A stretch of 64,000 bases of DNA from positions 56,773,707 through 56,837,706 of the forward strand of contig NW_020312848.1 in the NCBI RefSeq assembly GCF_003265705.1. Reading direction: 5' to 3'. The stretch is from Callorhinus ursinus. Its lineage: Eukaryota > Chordata > Mammalia > Carnivora > Otariidae. Shown in pieces: positions 36,309-47,220 of this stretch (its first letter is position 1; every line of letters starts with the position of its first letter). A model generated the notes under the pieces. It saw nothing but the letters and a program-made list of their open reading frames with translations. It made no database searches and was not told the DNA's origin. A program made the position numbers and the translations under genes.

Positions 36309-36504
36309 GGGGCACCTGGGTGGCTCAGTCGTTAAGTGTCTGCCTTCTGCTCAGGTCTTGATCCCAGGGTCCTGGCATCGAGCCCCACATCGGGCTCCCT
36401 GCTCCGCGGGAAGCCTGCTTCTCCCTCTCCCACTCCCCCTGCTCGTGTTCCCTCTCTTGCTGTGTCTTTCTCTGTCAAATAAATCAAATCTTAAAAAATA
36501 TATA
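36309..36504 (+). mobile_element. Can-SINE next to the preceding one, opposite orientation
   Basis: Head 'ggggcacctgggtggctcag', body with 'catcgagccccacatcgggc', tail 'aataaatcaaatctta'. Perfect 14-bp duplication tatttaattgcata at 36295-36308 and 36505-36518. Confidence 0.97.
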
Positions 36505-36802
36505 TATTTAATTGCATAAACAAAATCTAATACATTTTAAAAATCTCATTGTTTCTCACTGAATTTGTATTTGATTGTTCTACCTAGAGGTAAACCTGTG
36601 GGAACATTTATTAGAGTAAACCCCACAGCAGTAGTATTAATGGATTAAAGAATAAAAATATTTTAAAGACTTTTGAAATTGCCAAATTTCTCTTCAGAGA
36701 GTTTGCCAATTTATATTCCCACCACCAGTAGTTTTTTCTCTTTTTTTTTGCATCTGTAGTTATGAGAGAGATCGGTCTATAATTTCCTTCTTTACTTTTT
36801 AA

Positions 36803-36902
36803 NNNNNNNNNNNNNNNNNNNNNNNNNNNNNNNNNNNNNNNNNNNNNNNNNNNNNNNNNNNNNNNNNNNNNNNNNNNNNNNNNNNNNNNNNNNNNNNNNN
36901 NN

Positions 36903-36944
<42 letters not shown>
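36803..36944. other. Assembly gap (100 N) followed by 42 C
   Basis: Exactly 100 N (36803-36902), the conventional placeholder for a gap of unknown size, followed immediately by 42 consecutive C. The sequence across the gap is not continuous. An apparent 148-codon open frame over it (poly-Gly plus unknown residues) is meaningless. Confidence 0.99.
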
Positions 36945-36945
<1 letters not shown>

Positions 36946-37525
36946 TTCGGTCAGAGGAGGCCTCCCGAGGGACATTTTGTAAATGGAATTCTGTCATGTG
37001 GGCATGTGACTTAATGTTTGTACCACGATTTTGGTAATACCAAGCTTTATTAAACATACTGAGTTCATTTTTAACTAACTTAAATAAATATCTTTGTCAG
37101 TTTGGGGATTAGAGAACTGCTAACCCTATAAAATAAAATGGGCTATGATGCCCTCTCTTGTATTTTTTGAAAAGGTTTATGTATATTAGCAATATTTATT
37201 TTTTGAATGTTTGATAGCATTTACCAACAAAATCATCCAGACTTGGGAGTTTTTCTTTGGGGAAGGTTTTTCCTAATGAATTTTTAAAATAGATAAGAGG
37301 CTGTTTGGATTTTTTTTCTTTCTCAGAGCAATTTTTTAAGTTGTATTTTTCAAGATACTTGCCTACTTCATCTAGGATGTTCAAGTTGTTCATAGGATTC
37401 ACTTACTATCTTTGTGATGTCTATTGGATCTGTAGTGATAATCCCTTTTTTTCATTCCTGATATGGTGATTTGTCTTCTTTTGTGTTCTTCCTCATTTTA
37501 GCTAGGAATTTTCTCCCCCCTCCTT

Positions 37526-37622
37526 TTTTTAAAGTAAGCTCTATACCCAGCGTGCAGCTTGGACTCACAATCTTGATATCAAGAGTCCCATGCTCTATCG
37601 ACTGAGCCAGCCTGGCATCTCA
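37526..37622 (-). mobile_element. Can-SINE, short fragment (tRNA-like part)
   Basis: Reversed on +: 'aaagtaagctctatacccag', 'ggactcacaatcttgatatc', 'tctatcgactgagccagcc'. It corresponds to the tRNA-derived head and the older SINEC subtype without a CT-rich tail. It interrupts the antisense L1. Confidence 0.85.
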
Positions 37623-39524
37623 AGAATATGTCAACTTTGATGATTTTTTTAATGAGCCAGGTTTTGGCTTCATTAATATTCTGTATTGTCTATTTCTCAA
37701 TATTCTATATTGTCTTGTTTCTGAAAGTAGAACTTTAGGTCATTTTTAATCTTTCACCTCTTAAGTATAAGCATTTAAGGCACTAAATTTTCCTCTAAGT
37801 ACTGTTTGAGCTGTAGCTCAAATATTTTGATGTATTTTTGCTGTCATTCAGTTCAAAATATTGTCTAATTTCATTGTGATTTTGTCTTTGGCACATGAAC
37901 TACAGATTTTTTTTCCAGAAGTTTCCAGATATTTGGAGTTTTCCTAAATAGCTTATCCTTACTGGTTTCTCATTTAACTCTGTTGAGGTTACTGAAAACA
38001 ATCCACAAATGTCAATTAATTAAGGTGGTTGATAGTGTTATTCATATTTTCTATGTTTTTACTGTTTTTTTCTCCCCTAACAACTACTAATTGTTATATC
38101 AATTAAAATCTGTAATTATGAAATTGTCAAAAATTTTTTCCCTTTAAATCTGTTGATTTTCACTTCTCGTATTTTGAGACTCTGTTACTAGTCACATAAA
38201 CATTTATGTTTTTGTGAGGAATTGTCCCCTTTATCATTATGAATTGTATTATCCCTACAATACTGGGTCTGTTTTTGAACTGTCTATTGTTTCCTTTATC
38301 TTTCCATTCAGAATTTGCCAAGACAAGTATTCATTTGTATTATTAAATCCTACCAACCAGTAGGACAAGCTTCCTTCACAACATCAGTTTCTAAAACTTT
38401 CTTTGCTATGCTACCAGCTTATTCTTCTGGATGAAATTCAGAAATTGATAAAATAAATCTCAAAAAAAAGCAATTATAATTTTGATTGGTATCATGTATA
38501 AATTAGATATACATTTGAAGAAAGAGGACTTTTTCATAAAATCAAGTCTTGCTGCTGGAAAGTAATCTTGTCTCTTCATTTATTAAAATTTGCTGTTATA
38601 TCTTACAAAAGTTGTCTATTTTTAAATCAATTCGCATAAATTTGAGAATAAGGAAATTCTTTTCCATATTTTTGGCAATATCCCCACTTTCCTAATTATG
38701 TCTGTACATATTTTATCTTGATTAAAATGCTAGAGCAGGAGTTCTCAATCCAGGCTGCTCATCAGAACCATGTGTAACTCTGCAAACACTCAGCTTTGGC
38801 CCAACGTTCAACAATGAGTCTATCAAGATTCCCCTAAGTACTTCAATGCTCCAACCGAGGATAAGAAAAACCGATTTCTTGCTTCTCTTTACACTTTCAT
38901 ACCATTATTTCCATGCTTAATATCTTGACGCTTATTTCCAACTAGGTGAGTCTTCAGGGCATTTATTTTTCAGAGCAGCTTTTGGATGAGAATATTTTAT
39001 TTCTCTGCCAAGCTAGGATTTCCATTTCCTTCTTACATGAACCCCACCTTGACTGGGTGAACACGTTCTTAGGTGGCATCCCTCACACTGGATATTGTTC
39101 CATACCTCCTGCATTCAATAGTCCACAGGAGCAATTAAGGGAAAACCTCCACTTTTCTGCCTAATTAAATCAATTCCTTTTCTAACATTTAAGATTACTC
39201 CTGGTGTAGGCTGGCATTTTTCCTGCCCCACAGCCTTTTTAACCTAAAGATTCTGCTACATCTCCTTTGCAGCATCCGTTCTATTTGTTCTGATCTTTTT
39301 CAGGAACGTCAATTTTTTTTTTCCAGGAACATCAATTTTTTTTACTGCTGGGTCTCCACTCCCTTTCTTCCACATACATGTATCTTTGTTCCTACTTTAT
39401 CACTGTAATCTTTTCCTCCGGGTTCTGGGAGAACCTCTTAAATTTGTTATGGATTCAATTTTTTATAATGTTTTACACCATTGCTTCTAATATATGCTTC
39501 AATTCTCCTGGTGCATTTTAAATT

Positions 39525-39650
39525 CTGACAAGCATTATCAGGTTGGTATCGTTATCCTCACTTTACAGACAAGAAACCCGAAAGGCCTTGACCCAGGTTG
39601 TAGGGCTAGAAGCGGGGGAGCCAGGACTCAGGCCAGCAATCTGCCTCCCA
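39525..39650 (-). mobile_element. MIR SINE, antisense fragment
   Basis: On +: 'ttatcctcactttacagaca', 'agaaacccgaaaggccttga', 'cccaggttgtagggctagaa', 'gccaggactcaggcc', the usual reverse MIR order. Open frames of 69-100 codons over it are not genes. Confidence 0.7.
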
Positions 39651-40579
39651 CATCTCTGCTTTCTGTTCCCCAAGCTCTGCAACCAGTTCACTCTTCATCA
39701 TGGTCTGGCTCATCCGCCATTCAGTCTCACTTCAAAGTCTACGTTTCCTTGAATTTTAAGACACAAAGCAGATGGTGTCTAAAAACTACTTTCTAAAATT
39801 TACTTGTTTCTCATAATAATTTTGTCAGATGTAGGTCGTTCCTTTGCATGTTAAGTGTTAGGTTATCTTCCCTTTTCTTTGCTACAAAATCTTTCATAAG
39901 CCTTGTGATTTTTTTTCTTTTTTCTGTTTACTCCATCTTTAGACCAGTAGGAGTCAACCCAGTTCTGGTGTTTATCCCTAAGCAGGGCAGGTAGACTCTC
40001 TGAGTACCTTTAGTCTCCAGCTGGTTGTCATTAAAATGCTTCCCAAATATGGGGAGCCAGTGAGCGTCTAGACTGATGCTAATTTACATGACAGAGCTCC
40101 TTTCAGCTCAGAAGGGAGAAGTAATCAGAGCTACAGCCCCTAAGAGAGAAACAGTCTCCTCTGTTGCGTTTTTCCCTGCTGCCTTGCGTGTCAAGGACAA
40201 GGAGCCTCTCCAGCTGCACCTGCCCACTGGGGACGGGAGCATGTCTGTGCCATCCCTTGGGCTGGCAGAGGATCAGGGAGTGGCCCTGCTGCCCAGATAC
40301 CTTTCTGGTGGTTGCATCAACGCTGCTTTCTACTTCACACACATAAAAGGTGTTTCAAGCAGCAACTCCCTACCTATCCCACAGTCTGCCCTTGCCTCTC
40401 CAAATCCAGGAAGGTATGTGTTGGCTGGCTCTTTCCAAGTTACAGTTCTGCCTCCTGAGAGAGCATCACAGGGCTCCAGGAAGTGAGTCAATGCTCATTT
40501 ATGCCTCAGTCTGGTCATACGGACATTGATTGCATCTAGCAGGTATTCCTTCATTTTTTAGGACATGGGTAATACAATA

Positions 40580-40820
40580 GTGGAGAGTATGGGCTCGGAG
40601 ATCACACAAAATGGGTTTGATGTACTTACTCTGCTACTTCTATGTTATGTACACTTGGGCTGGTTACTTTACTCCCCTGGGGTTTTACCAGTAATGAGAG
40701 GATAATAGAGGACCCAATCCAGGGTTCTGTTGTTGTTGTTTGGAAGGATTAATGAAGTAATGCAGGTAAGGCACTTAGCTGAACAAGAGTAAACATGTAA
40801 TAATTAATAGCTATCATTTT
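40580..40820 (+). mobile_element. MIR SINE, sense copy
   Basis: MIR motifs in order: 'gggctcggagatcacacaaa', 'tgctacttctatgttatgta', 'ggttactttactcccctg', 'ggattaatgaagtaatgcag', 'gtaaggcacttagctgaac', 'taattaatagctatcatttt'. Confidence 0.75.
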
Positions 40821-42649
40821 AATAATGATGACATTATTTCTCTCTTGTTTTTGCCTGCTTTTACATCATTTAGGCTATCTCATTAGAGAAATGGGAATTT
40901 GCGAGTCAGATGCCAAAGAGCCAAAGTTTCCATTTTAGAGCTCTTGGCAGCTGGGTGATTGTTTTCACATGTGCATCCACACATTTACAACTATTCCATC
41001 TCTTCTACTGTATCACGCTCCTTAAGGAAAAAGCCCTGGGCTCCTAATTGTCCATGATTCTAGAGCCCCCTTCATGCATGTGGAAGGCCAAGTAGTGAGG
41101 GCATACTCATGAGATACTGCACATGAAGTCAACAGAATCAACATGCTCCTGGATGGAAATGAACTCATCATCCAACACGTACAGAAACACACAAAAATTC
41201 GACACTCCACCAGCAGAGAAAATATTAATAATGAATTCTTTTAAGAGATTGGTTTTTAAAGGATTACAGAGCAAAAAGCAAAGACTCAGAACAAAATACA
41301 GTGGAATCCTATTTCAGTATCACTCTTTAACATATACAATCAGTTCTAATGTAAGTCAGATAATGTGTTCGGAAGCACCACATTTAGAGAATGGAGATAG
41401 GGCTATGCCATTAACTTTATAAGCTTTGCCCTTTTTAACGGATGTGTTTTTCAGCTTTCAGGGAAAATTTAGATATCAACATGCAGCCCTAAAGCAACAA
41501 ATCTACACAAGCCATTCACTTGCTGAAGTTCTAAATCATATTCTTTATGTTAAGTTTTCTAAAGCTTCTAGATACTGAGTAAATTGGCACAATTTTCCAA
41601 CAAAATAAGTAATCCCATCAAAAAACTTAGTGAGGCTTTCGACATTATAATGAACTAACAAAATAGTCATCTGGTAAAGAGAGGACTTAGAACATCTGTA
41701 AGAAAATATGCTTCCAATGATTAAAAAGGGTAAAATTTCATTTGACCATTGATTTTAAAATAAGTGTTTGAAAAATAAGGCTTCTGTAGAGTAGTCTGAT
41801 ATTGTCCCGAGAAGCAACTAACCACTTGTGGAGACTCAATATTCCTGTGCCAAGGACACCGGCAGGAATTCTGCAGGTACTCCCCACCCTGCTTCATGTT
41901 TGCTGGATCAAATTCAGAAAATTCCCAAACAGGTTTTCCCCCCACTTTCATATTATTCACATTGTCATGACTGCACAGAAGTATTTTCTCGTTAGGCTTT
42001 AGTCATCTAGGGGTTTTGACTCCTAACAAGGAAAAAAAAAAAAAAACAGCATTAAACATCTTGCCTAAAATGAACATAGAAACAATTATCCAAACCAACC
42101 AACCAATCTCAAGAGGATCCAAGGTAACTTCCTTGAAATGTTCCAATATTTCAGGAATAATGCAGTTTGCCAGTATGATAATTCCGGAAATGCCTATTTG
42201 TGACTAGAGAAAAGAAATGTAGAAGCAGCAGTGGGTGGAAGTGGGAACGCTGCTAACAAAGTATCCTCATCCATACAATTTTCAAGTGAAAAACAAAGAA
42301 ATAAAGGCAGTGTCTTGCCTGCTGGGGATAATATAACAGATAATGTCTGTGGGCAGTGGTTGTGATTAAAAATTTTAAACATGGTCCTTTTCGTAGCTTA
42401 AGGAAACATAAGTTGGCTTGGTTAAAAATAAAATTCCCCAGGAATTAGAGAGAATGGTGGGGACGGTTTTGCTGCGCCCCCTCCCAACTCCCAATGGAAC
42501 CAGCCTTGGACACTGAGGAATAACTCACCAAATGCAAGAACCCACTGAGCATCTGGAAAACTTAAACAGAAAGCTCTTAATATTCTCACCTTCTACCAGC
42601 TGAAGATGACTCATTCCATATCAACAACAATCAAAGGAAAAGGAATGTC

Positions 42650-42838
42650 AAGGATTTGAAAGCAGTCTTTATTCAAACCCAGCCAGTAATTTTAACACCA
42701 TTAGATGTTCCCCAGTCCTTGCAAGAATGTGTGCCTACTGCTGATTCCCACAGCAAACCAGAAAACCATTGCAGCTGCCAAGAAAAGGGTCAGCACGTAG
42801 ATCTTGGAGAATCCCTGGAGGCTAACTTCATCATATGC
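42650..42838 (-). other. Candidate terminal coding exon of unknown origin (minus strand)
   Basis: I do not recognise this as a known gene. On the minus strand the sequence cacatctttattgcag|GCATATG at 42839 is a good acceptor. From 42838 a 45-codon frame runs to TAA at 42703-42701. It reads AYDEVSLQGFSKIYVL, then a hydrophobic stretch (LTLFLAAAMVFWFAV) that would suit a membrane segment, then GISSRHTFLQGLGNI. AATAAA lies at 42673-42668, about 28 nt past the stop, and a GT-rich part (gattgttgttgat) follows about 30-50 nt later. No upstream partner exon was identified. It could be an alternative last exon of CTTNBP2, the tail of a retrocopy, or chance. Confidence 0.25.
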
Positions 42839-43562
42839 CTGCAATAAAGATGTGTGTCCATCAGACAGGTGGCAGATGTGCAAACTGCAGGTCTGATACT
42901 TCTAGCTACTCTTAAGTCAGAGGCACAGGGTCCTATGCAACAGTGAGGGGCAGACCTGATCTTGCTCAAGGAACAGATGGATCTCAACGGGACAAGTGTC
43001 ATTTGCAGGAACAGGGTAAAAATCTATTTCAGATCACGTAATTTTGTCTTCATTGTATTTGGCACAAGAACAGCTGTGAAAATGCTTTATAAGCCATCAA
43101 CTGTGGTGCATACGTTGGTTGGTATTAACATAAAATCAAATAGGTCATTCATCACAGGCCTATCCATCTTGGTGCACATTGGTGAAAATGCTCAACTATT
43201 TATGTTTCTGCTAGACTTTTCTGTTTACATTACAACATTTATTCAGTGAGAGCTCAAACTCTGTCTATGTATAGGCCATTTTTCTCCAGCAATCAGCTTC
43301 CCTTGTCTTATTCCCCTGGGCATTTGTGAGCAGAATGTGAAGGAGATAGTGTATCTTAAATAGTCTGCAATAGAGAATAAATTATAGAATACTGTAGATA
43401 TATGCTATACATTATGAAACAGTGAACAGTGGCATCTCCTCCAACAGAGTTTAGACCAAAATGAATGGCAAACATATCCTGAGTCTCCAACACAATTTAT
43501 GACTGGCTGTGATCAATTTCTGAAAGGAGTAGACATGAACTATGGGTTTAAAGTCTATTCTT

Positions 43563-43612
43563 TTTTTTTAAAGATTTATTTACTTTTTTTTGAAGATTCT
43601 ATTTATTTATTT

Positions 43613-43655
<43 letters not shown>

Positions 43656-43811
43656 AACGAGCACACAAGCAGGGGGAGCAGCAGAGGAAGAGAGGGAGAA
43701 GCAGGCTCCCCACTGAGCAGGGAGCCTGATGCGGGGCTTGATCCCAGGACTCTGGGATCATGACCTGAGCCGAAGGCAGATGCTTAACTGACTGCACCAC
43801 CCAGGCGCCCC
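43563..43811 (-). mobile_element. Can-SINE with duplicated tail and (GA)n expansion
   Basis: Reversed on +: 'aaagatttatttac' and again 'gaagattctatttatttatt' (the tail region is doubled), a (GA)n run at about 43616-43652, 'catgacctgagccgaaggca', 'ccacccaggcgccc'. Perfect 14-bp duplication taaagtctattctt at 43549-43562 and 43812-43825. Confidence 0.97.
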
Positions 43812-46800
43812 TAAAGTCTATTCTTATAAGAATCCATTTTCTCTTCTCCAAGCTAAGCCACCCACTTTCTCACGGAAAGTGGAGAAGGAGTCTGAAAGCC
43901 TCTGTGGCCTCAGAGCAGATAACAGCACTCATCTGTGTAGGTGGCACATGACAGTGCTCACTGGAATCTGCTGCAGGAAGGAGACCGGGACCTGCCATTC
44001 CCACCCCCTCTATCCTGGACCAGCTACTGAAGGCATCTGTTTCTGTCCTTTCATATCCTCAGTCTCCCATTAATATTCCTGGGGAACACAAGAATAGTAA
44101 AAGTAACAGTTAGGATGAGACTGAGGTCATCACCCTCTGCCAACACGTCCGTTCTTAAAACACTGGTCAGTTACACAGAAATATTGGTTAGATAGAACTA
44201 AAGCCTGTGGTCACAGTCCCTCAGCCAGAGTAGACAACATTACCATTTTCATCTGAATGTCTTTGCTTTACATACAAGACAACGATGCTATGAAACTTCC
44301 CAAAAGATATACATGCATAGGAGCAATTCGACTAAGAAAGGGGCATCCACACACACTCATTCACCCATTCCCGTGGATGTCTGTCTCCCCATCTGGCTGG
44401 CTAGCAGGAAAGGACTCGGGTATAACTTAAGTGCCCTCTGCGCTATAATAAATGCCCCAAATAGGAATCAGAGCCACAGCCCTGGTCACAAGAGCTTCAT
44501 GCTCAAACCAACGGACATTACTACACACCAGAATTTATAAAAGAGGAGCTGTCAGATACCTATGAGGCATCATAGTAATTGTCTGAGTGGACTCGGTACA
44601 GCCATGCATTTAGAAGATCCCTCTAAAATCATCCTGTGCTTGCCAGTGAATGTACAGACTGTTTTGCCTGTGAAGTCTATTTTTAAATATTGGTACAAGG
44701 CACACGGATACTTGCAGCTGTGTTTGAAAAGTAAAGGATAACATGTACTTGAGATTAAGCCTGGCATTCACAGAAACAATTCTTACTCTATTCCATATAA
44801 CAGTATCAACAAGGAAGCCACCAAAGTGACAAAAATAAAATCAGCCTTTGTAAGGAAAAATTTTAATAGCCCACTTCCAAAATAATTCTTTTTGAAGCTG
44901 ATTTAGTATCAGTAACACTAATTTTATTACTATTTCTCAATATTAAAATGATTTTAACAGATTTAAAACACACACATTATGGAGTACACAACATGCAACC
45001 AAATTCTCTTTATTTCAAGGAGGATAACTGAATAAATGCACTTCTAAAGGTGATCTATGTTATAGTATTTTTGCTATGATTATATTGAGCCACAAAATCA
45101 CGCTAGGAAGCCAACAGCAACGTTCCATGCACACCTTCCAAGGTCAAGAAATTGATCAGCACCATGAGAGCCTAAGACTCTACCTTAGGATTCATAAAGC
45201 CATTGGCCCCTATCTTGAGTGAAAGGCCCAGAGAACACCCTGGAACACCCTGGAACACAGTAGGCATCTCGTATTTTTAGTGCTTTCCTCTCTTTCTTCA
45301 ACAAGAACTAGATTTGGAAATGAGAGCAAAGAATTAGAAATCCAAACAGACAGCCACTGGCAGGAATGCTGTCCTTAGAACGGATCCATTATTTGGAGGA
45401 AGAAGGGACCCAGGAAGTCATTAGAGCCACCAAACACCTTATGGTTTTGCAATAGCATTGGATTGTTCTTCCTTCATCACAAAGGCTCATCATACAACGA
45501 ACACCACTCTGTATGGCTACATGGCCCTAGAAGCTGCCTGCTCCTCACGGGAAATAAACATCTCCCAGTCTGAATTAATTGAAAAAAAAAAAATGACTGT
45601 TTTTGTTTCACAAGGTACTAACAGGAATTTACATTTGAACTACCCTTTGGGGATGAAGAGTCTAGATTACCAAATGATCAAAGAATCCTACCGGTTAGAA
45701 AAAGGCTAAAGATGTTTCCACATACAAGCCTGTAATGAACCATGAAGTAAGGTGTAATTCTAACTGTGAATGGAATATTTGTTGGTTATTACATTTTCAT
45801 TTTAAATTCAAACAAAGAGAAAACATAAAAGTGGCTTATTTAAGATTTTAGTCCCCTGTATTCACTAAGAACTTTGCCAGTATCCCAGAGTACATGAATC
45901 GTATAAGCAAAGGGATCAGAACTCACAATTTCTTAATAGCCTTGGCTCCAACGGCTTTCATCAGAACTCCCCCTCAACTCCTCATATCCTTAGACTTCAT
46001 CATGACTACACAAAGACCTCCTTTTCCCCTAGTTCATCTCTCACTCCCCAAACATGGTTTTTCTCCATCCAGAGCTCATATTTCTCCAGATGCTTCTATT
46101 TCTTCAGTTATTTCTCAATGCAGTACGCTTGGGTCCATCCAGCATCTGCCATCTGTGCTCCCTCAGGATGCTAAGCAGTGCTAAAGCACATTAACAGCTT
46201 ACTTTAAAGCCGGTACGCATTTCTAGTCTCCAAGCTCACCTGGGCCCAGGGAGCCAAGACCATTCATTGCAGGGTCAGTAAATCATACTAGTGAGAAGGA
46301 GGCCTATCCTCCCTTGTGTCCCTGGCTCCGTGGTGGACATTCCAAACCTTCTCTAGGCTCCTAGCTCCTCCTCCTCCTCCTTGTGACATTCACCCTGGCT
46401 TTCCTCTTCATGGTGGTGATCTTCTTTCCCAATACTCTCAAACTAATCCATTATTCCCTTTCTCAAAAGAAACCGTTTCTTTGCCCCTCTCTCTAAGATT
46501 GTTAACCCCACCTATGCCTTGTCTTCCCTCTCTACTTCCTTTTATCTCTAAGCTGCTACAAATGGTCCTCTACTACCAAATCTAGTTCTTTGAGAATCTT
46601 AAATTCAACTGTCTGCTAAATAACCTACCCTGGGTGTTCCAGTAAGGCCAGGAGACTCATCAAGTACCAAGCTGAACTCTTCATCTTCTGCACTGGACAC
46701 CTTTACCTCACACAGTCCCTGTCTGGGCTGTGGTACCACCCCCTACAACTCACCTGAGTGTCAAAAGCGAACCGAGTTCACCGCTCTCATACCCCCAGCC

Positions 46801-47044
46801 AGTCAGTCAAGGCTCTTCACTGCTACCTTGGATGATTCCTATCAGCCCCTCCTCTCTAGCCCAGCCATCACCGTCCTTCCCGAGCCCCTTGCCCTCCTCA
46901 CAACACTTGCGACAATCTCCTGCTTGGTGCTTGGTCTCCGCACCTCCACCTCTCCAATCAATCTTACTCTTCGCTGCCAAGAAGGATTACCCTGGAATGC
47001 AGGCCTAAGGCATTATGGCATTGCTCAAACTCTGTCAAGAGCTC

Positions 47045-47220
47045 TTTATTCTTAACAATAAAGCCCAAACCTTCATCAAGGTCTTCCAAGATCTAACCCC
47101 TCCTTCTATCTCTGTTCTCATTTTTTACATACCAGCACCGACCCTCCTCCTCTTTACCTCCTAAGCTTTGTCTTAACTGCCTTTTCTTATTTTCTGGATT
47201 CTTCACATTCTGGCATCTGA
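47045..47220 (+). mobile_element. L2 LINE fragment
   Basis: Motifs 'caataaagcccaaaccttca', 'tcaaggtcttccaagatcta' and 'acccctccttctatctctgt' correspond to the L2 'aagtccaaactcctta...caaggccctccatgatctgg' region. The C/T-rich DNA on both sides (45950-47750) has many 75-145 codon frames that look like composition artefacts; part of it may be older L2. Confidence 0.6.

Larger units (their letters stand above)
36740..38340 (-). mobile_element. Old L1 ORF2 fragment, antisense, containing the assembly gap
   Basis: Reading the minus strand gives diverged L1 ORF2 (reverse transcriptase region). On + the typical complement motifs appear: 'gatcggtctataatttcctt' just before the gap, then after it 'tttggtaataccaagcttta', 'aaaatcatccagacttggga', 'tcatctaggatgttcaagtt', 'aatgagccaggttttggctt', 'tctaatttcattgtgatttt', 'agatatttggagttttccta'. 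No open frame remains. A Can-SINE fragment interrupts it at 37526-37622. Sequence to about 38730 may also belong. Confidence 0.75.

Noticed and set aside
36611..37057. 148-codon minus frame with poly-Gly
   Set aside because: It spans the 100-N gap and the 42-base C run; the protein is an artefact.
37526..37622. tRNA-like sequence
   Set aside because: The tRNA resemblance is that of the Can-SINE head; no intact cloverleaf or terminator is present. The same applies to the other SINE heads.
38738..38875. Possible MER5-type hAT fragment (caggagttctcaatccaggc)
   Set aside because: Only the first end is convincing and the partner inverted repeat is not visible, so it was not annotated.
39301..39343. 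Short tandem-like repeat (ccaggaacrtcaattttt)
   Set aside because: Two imperfect copies of about 24 bp dominated by T-runs; too small and degenerate to interpret.
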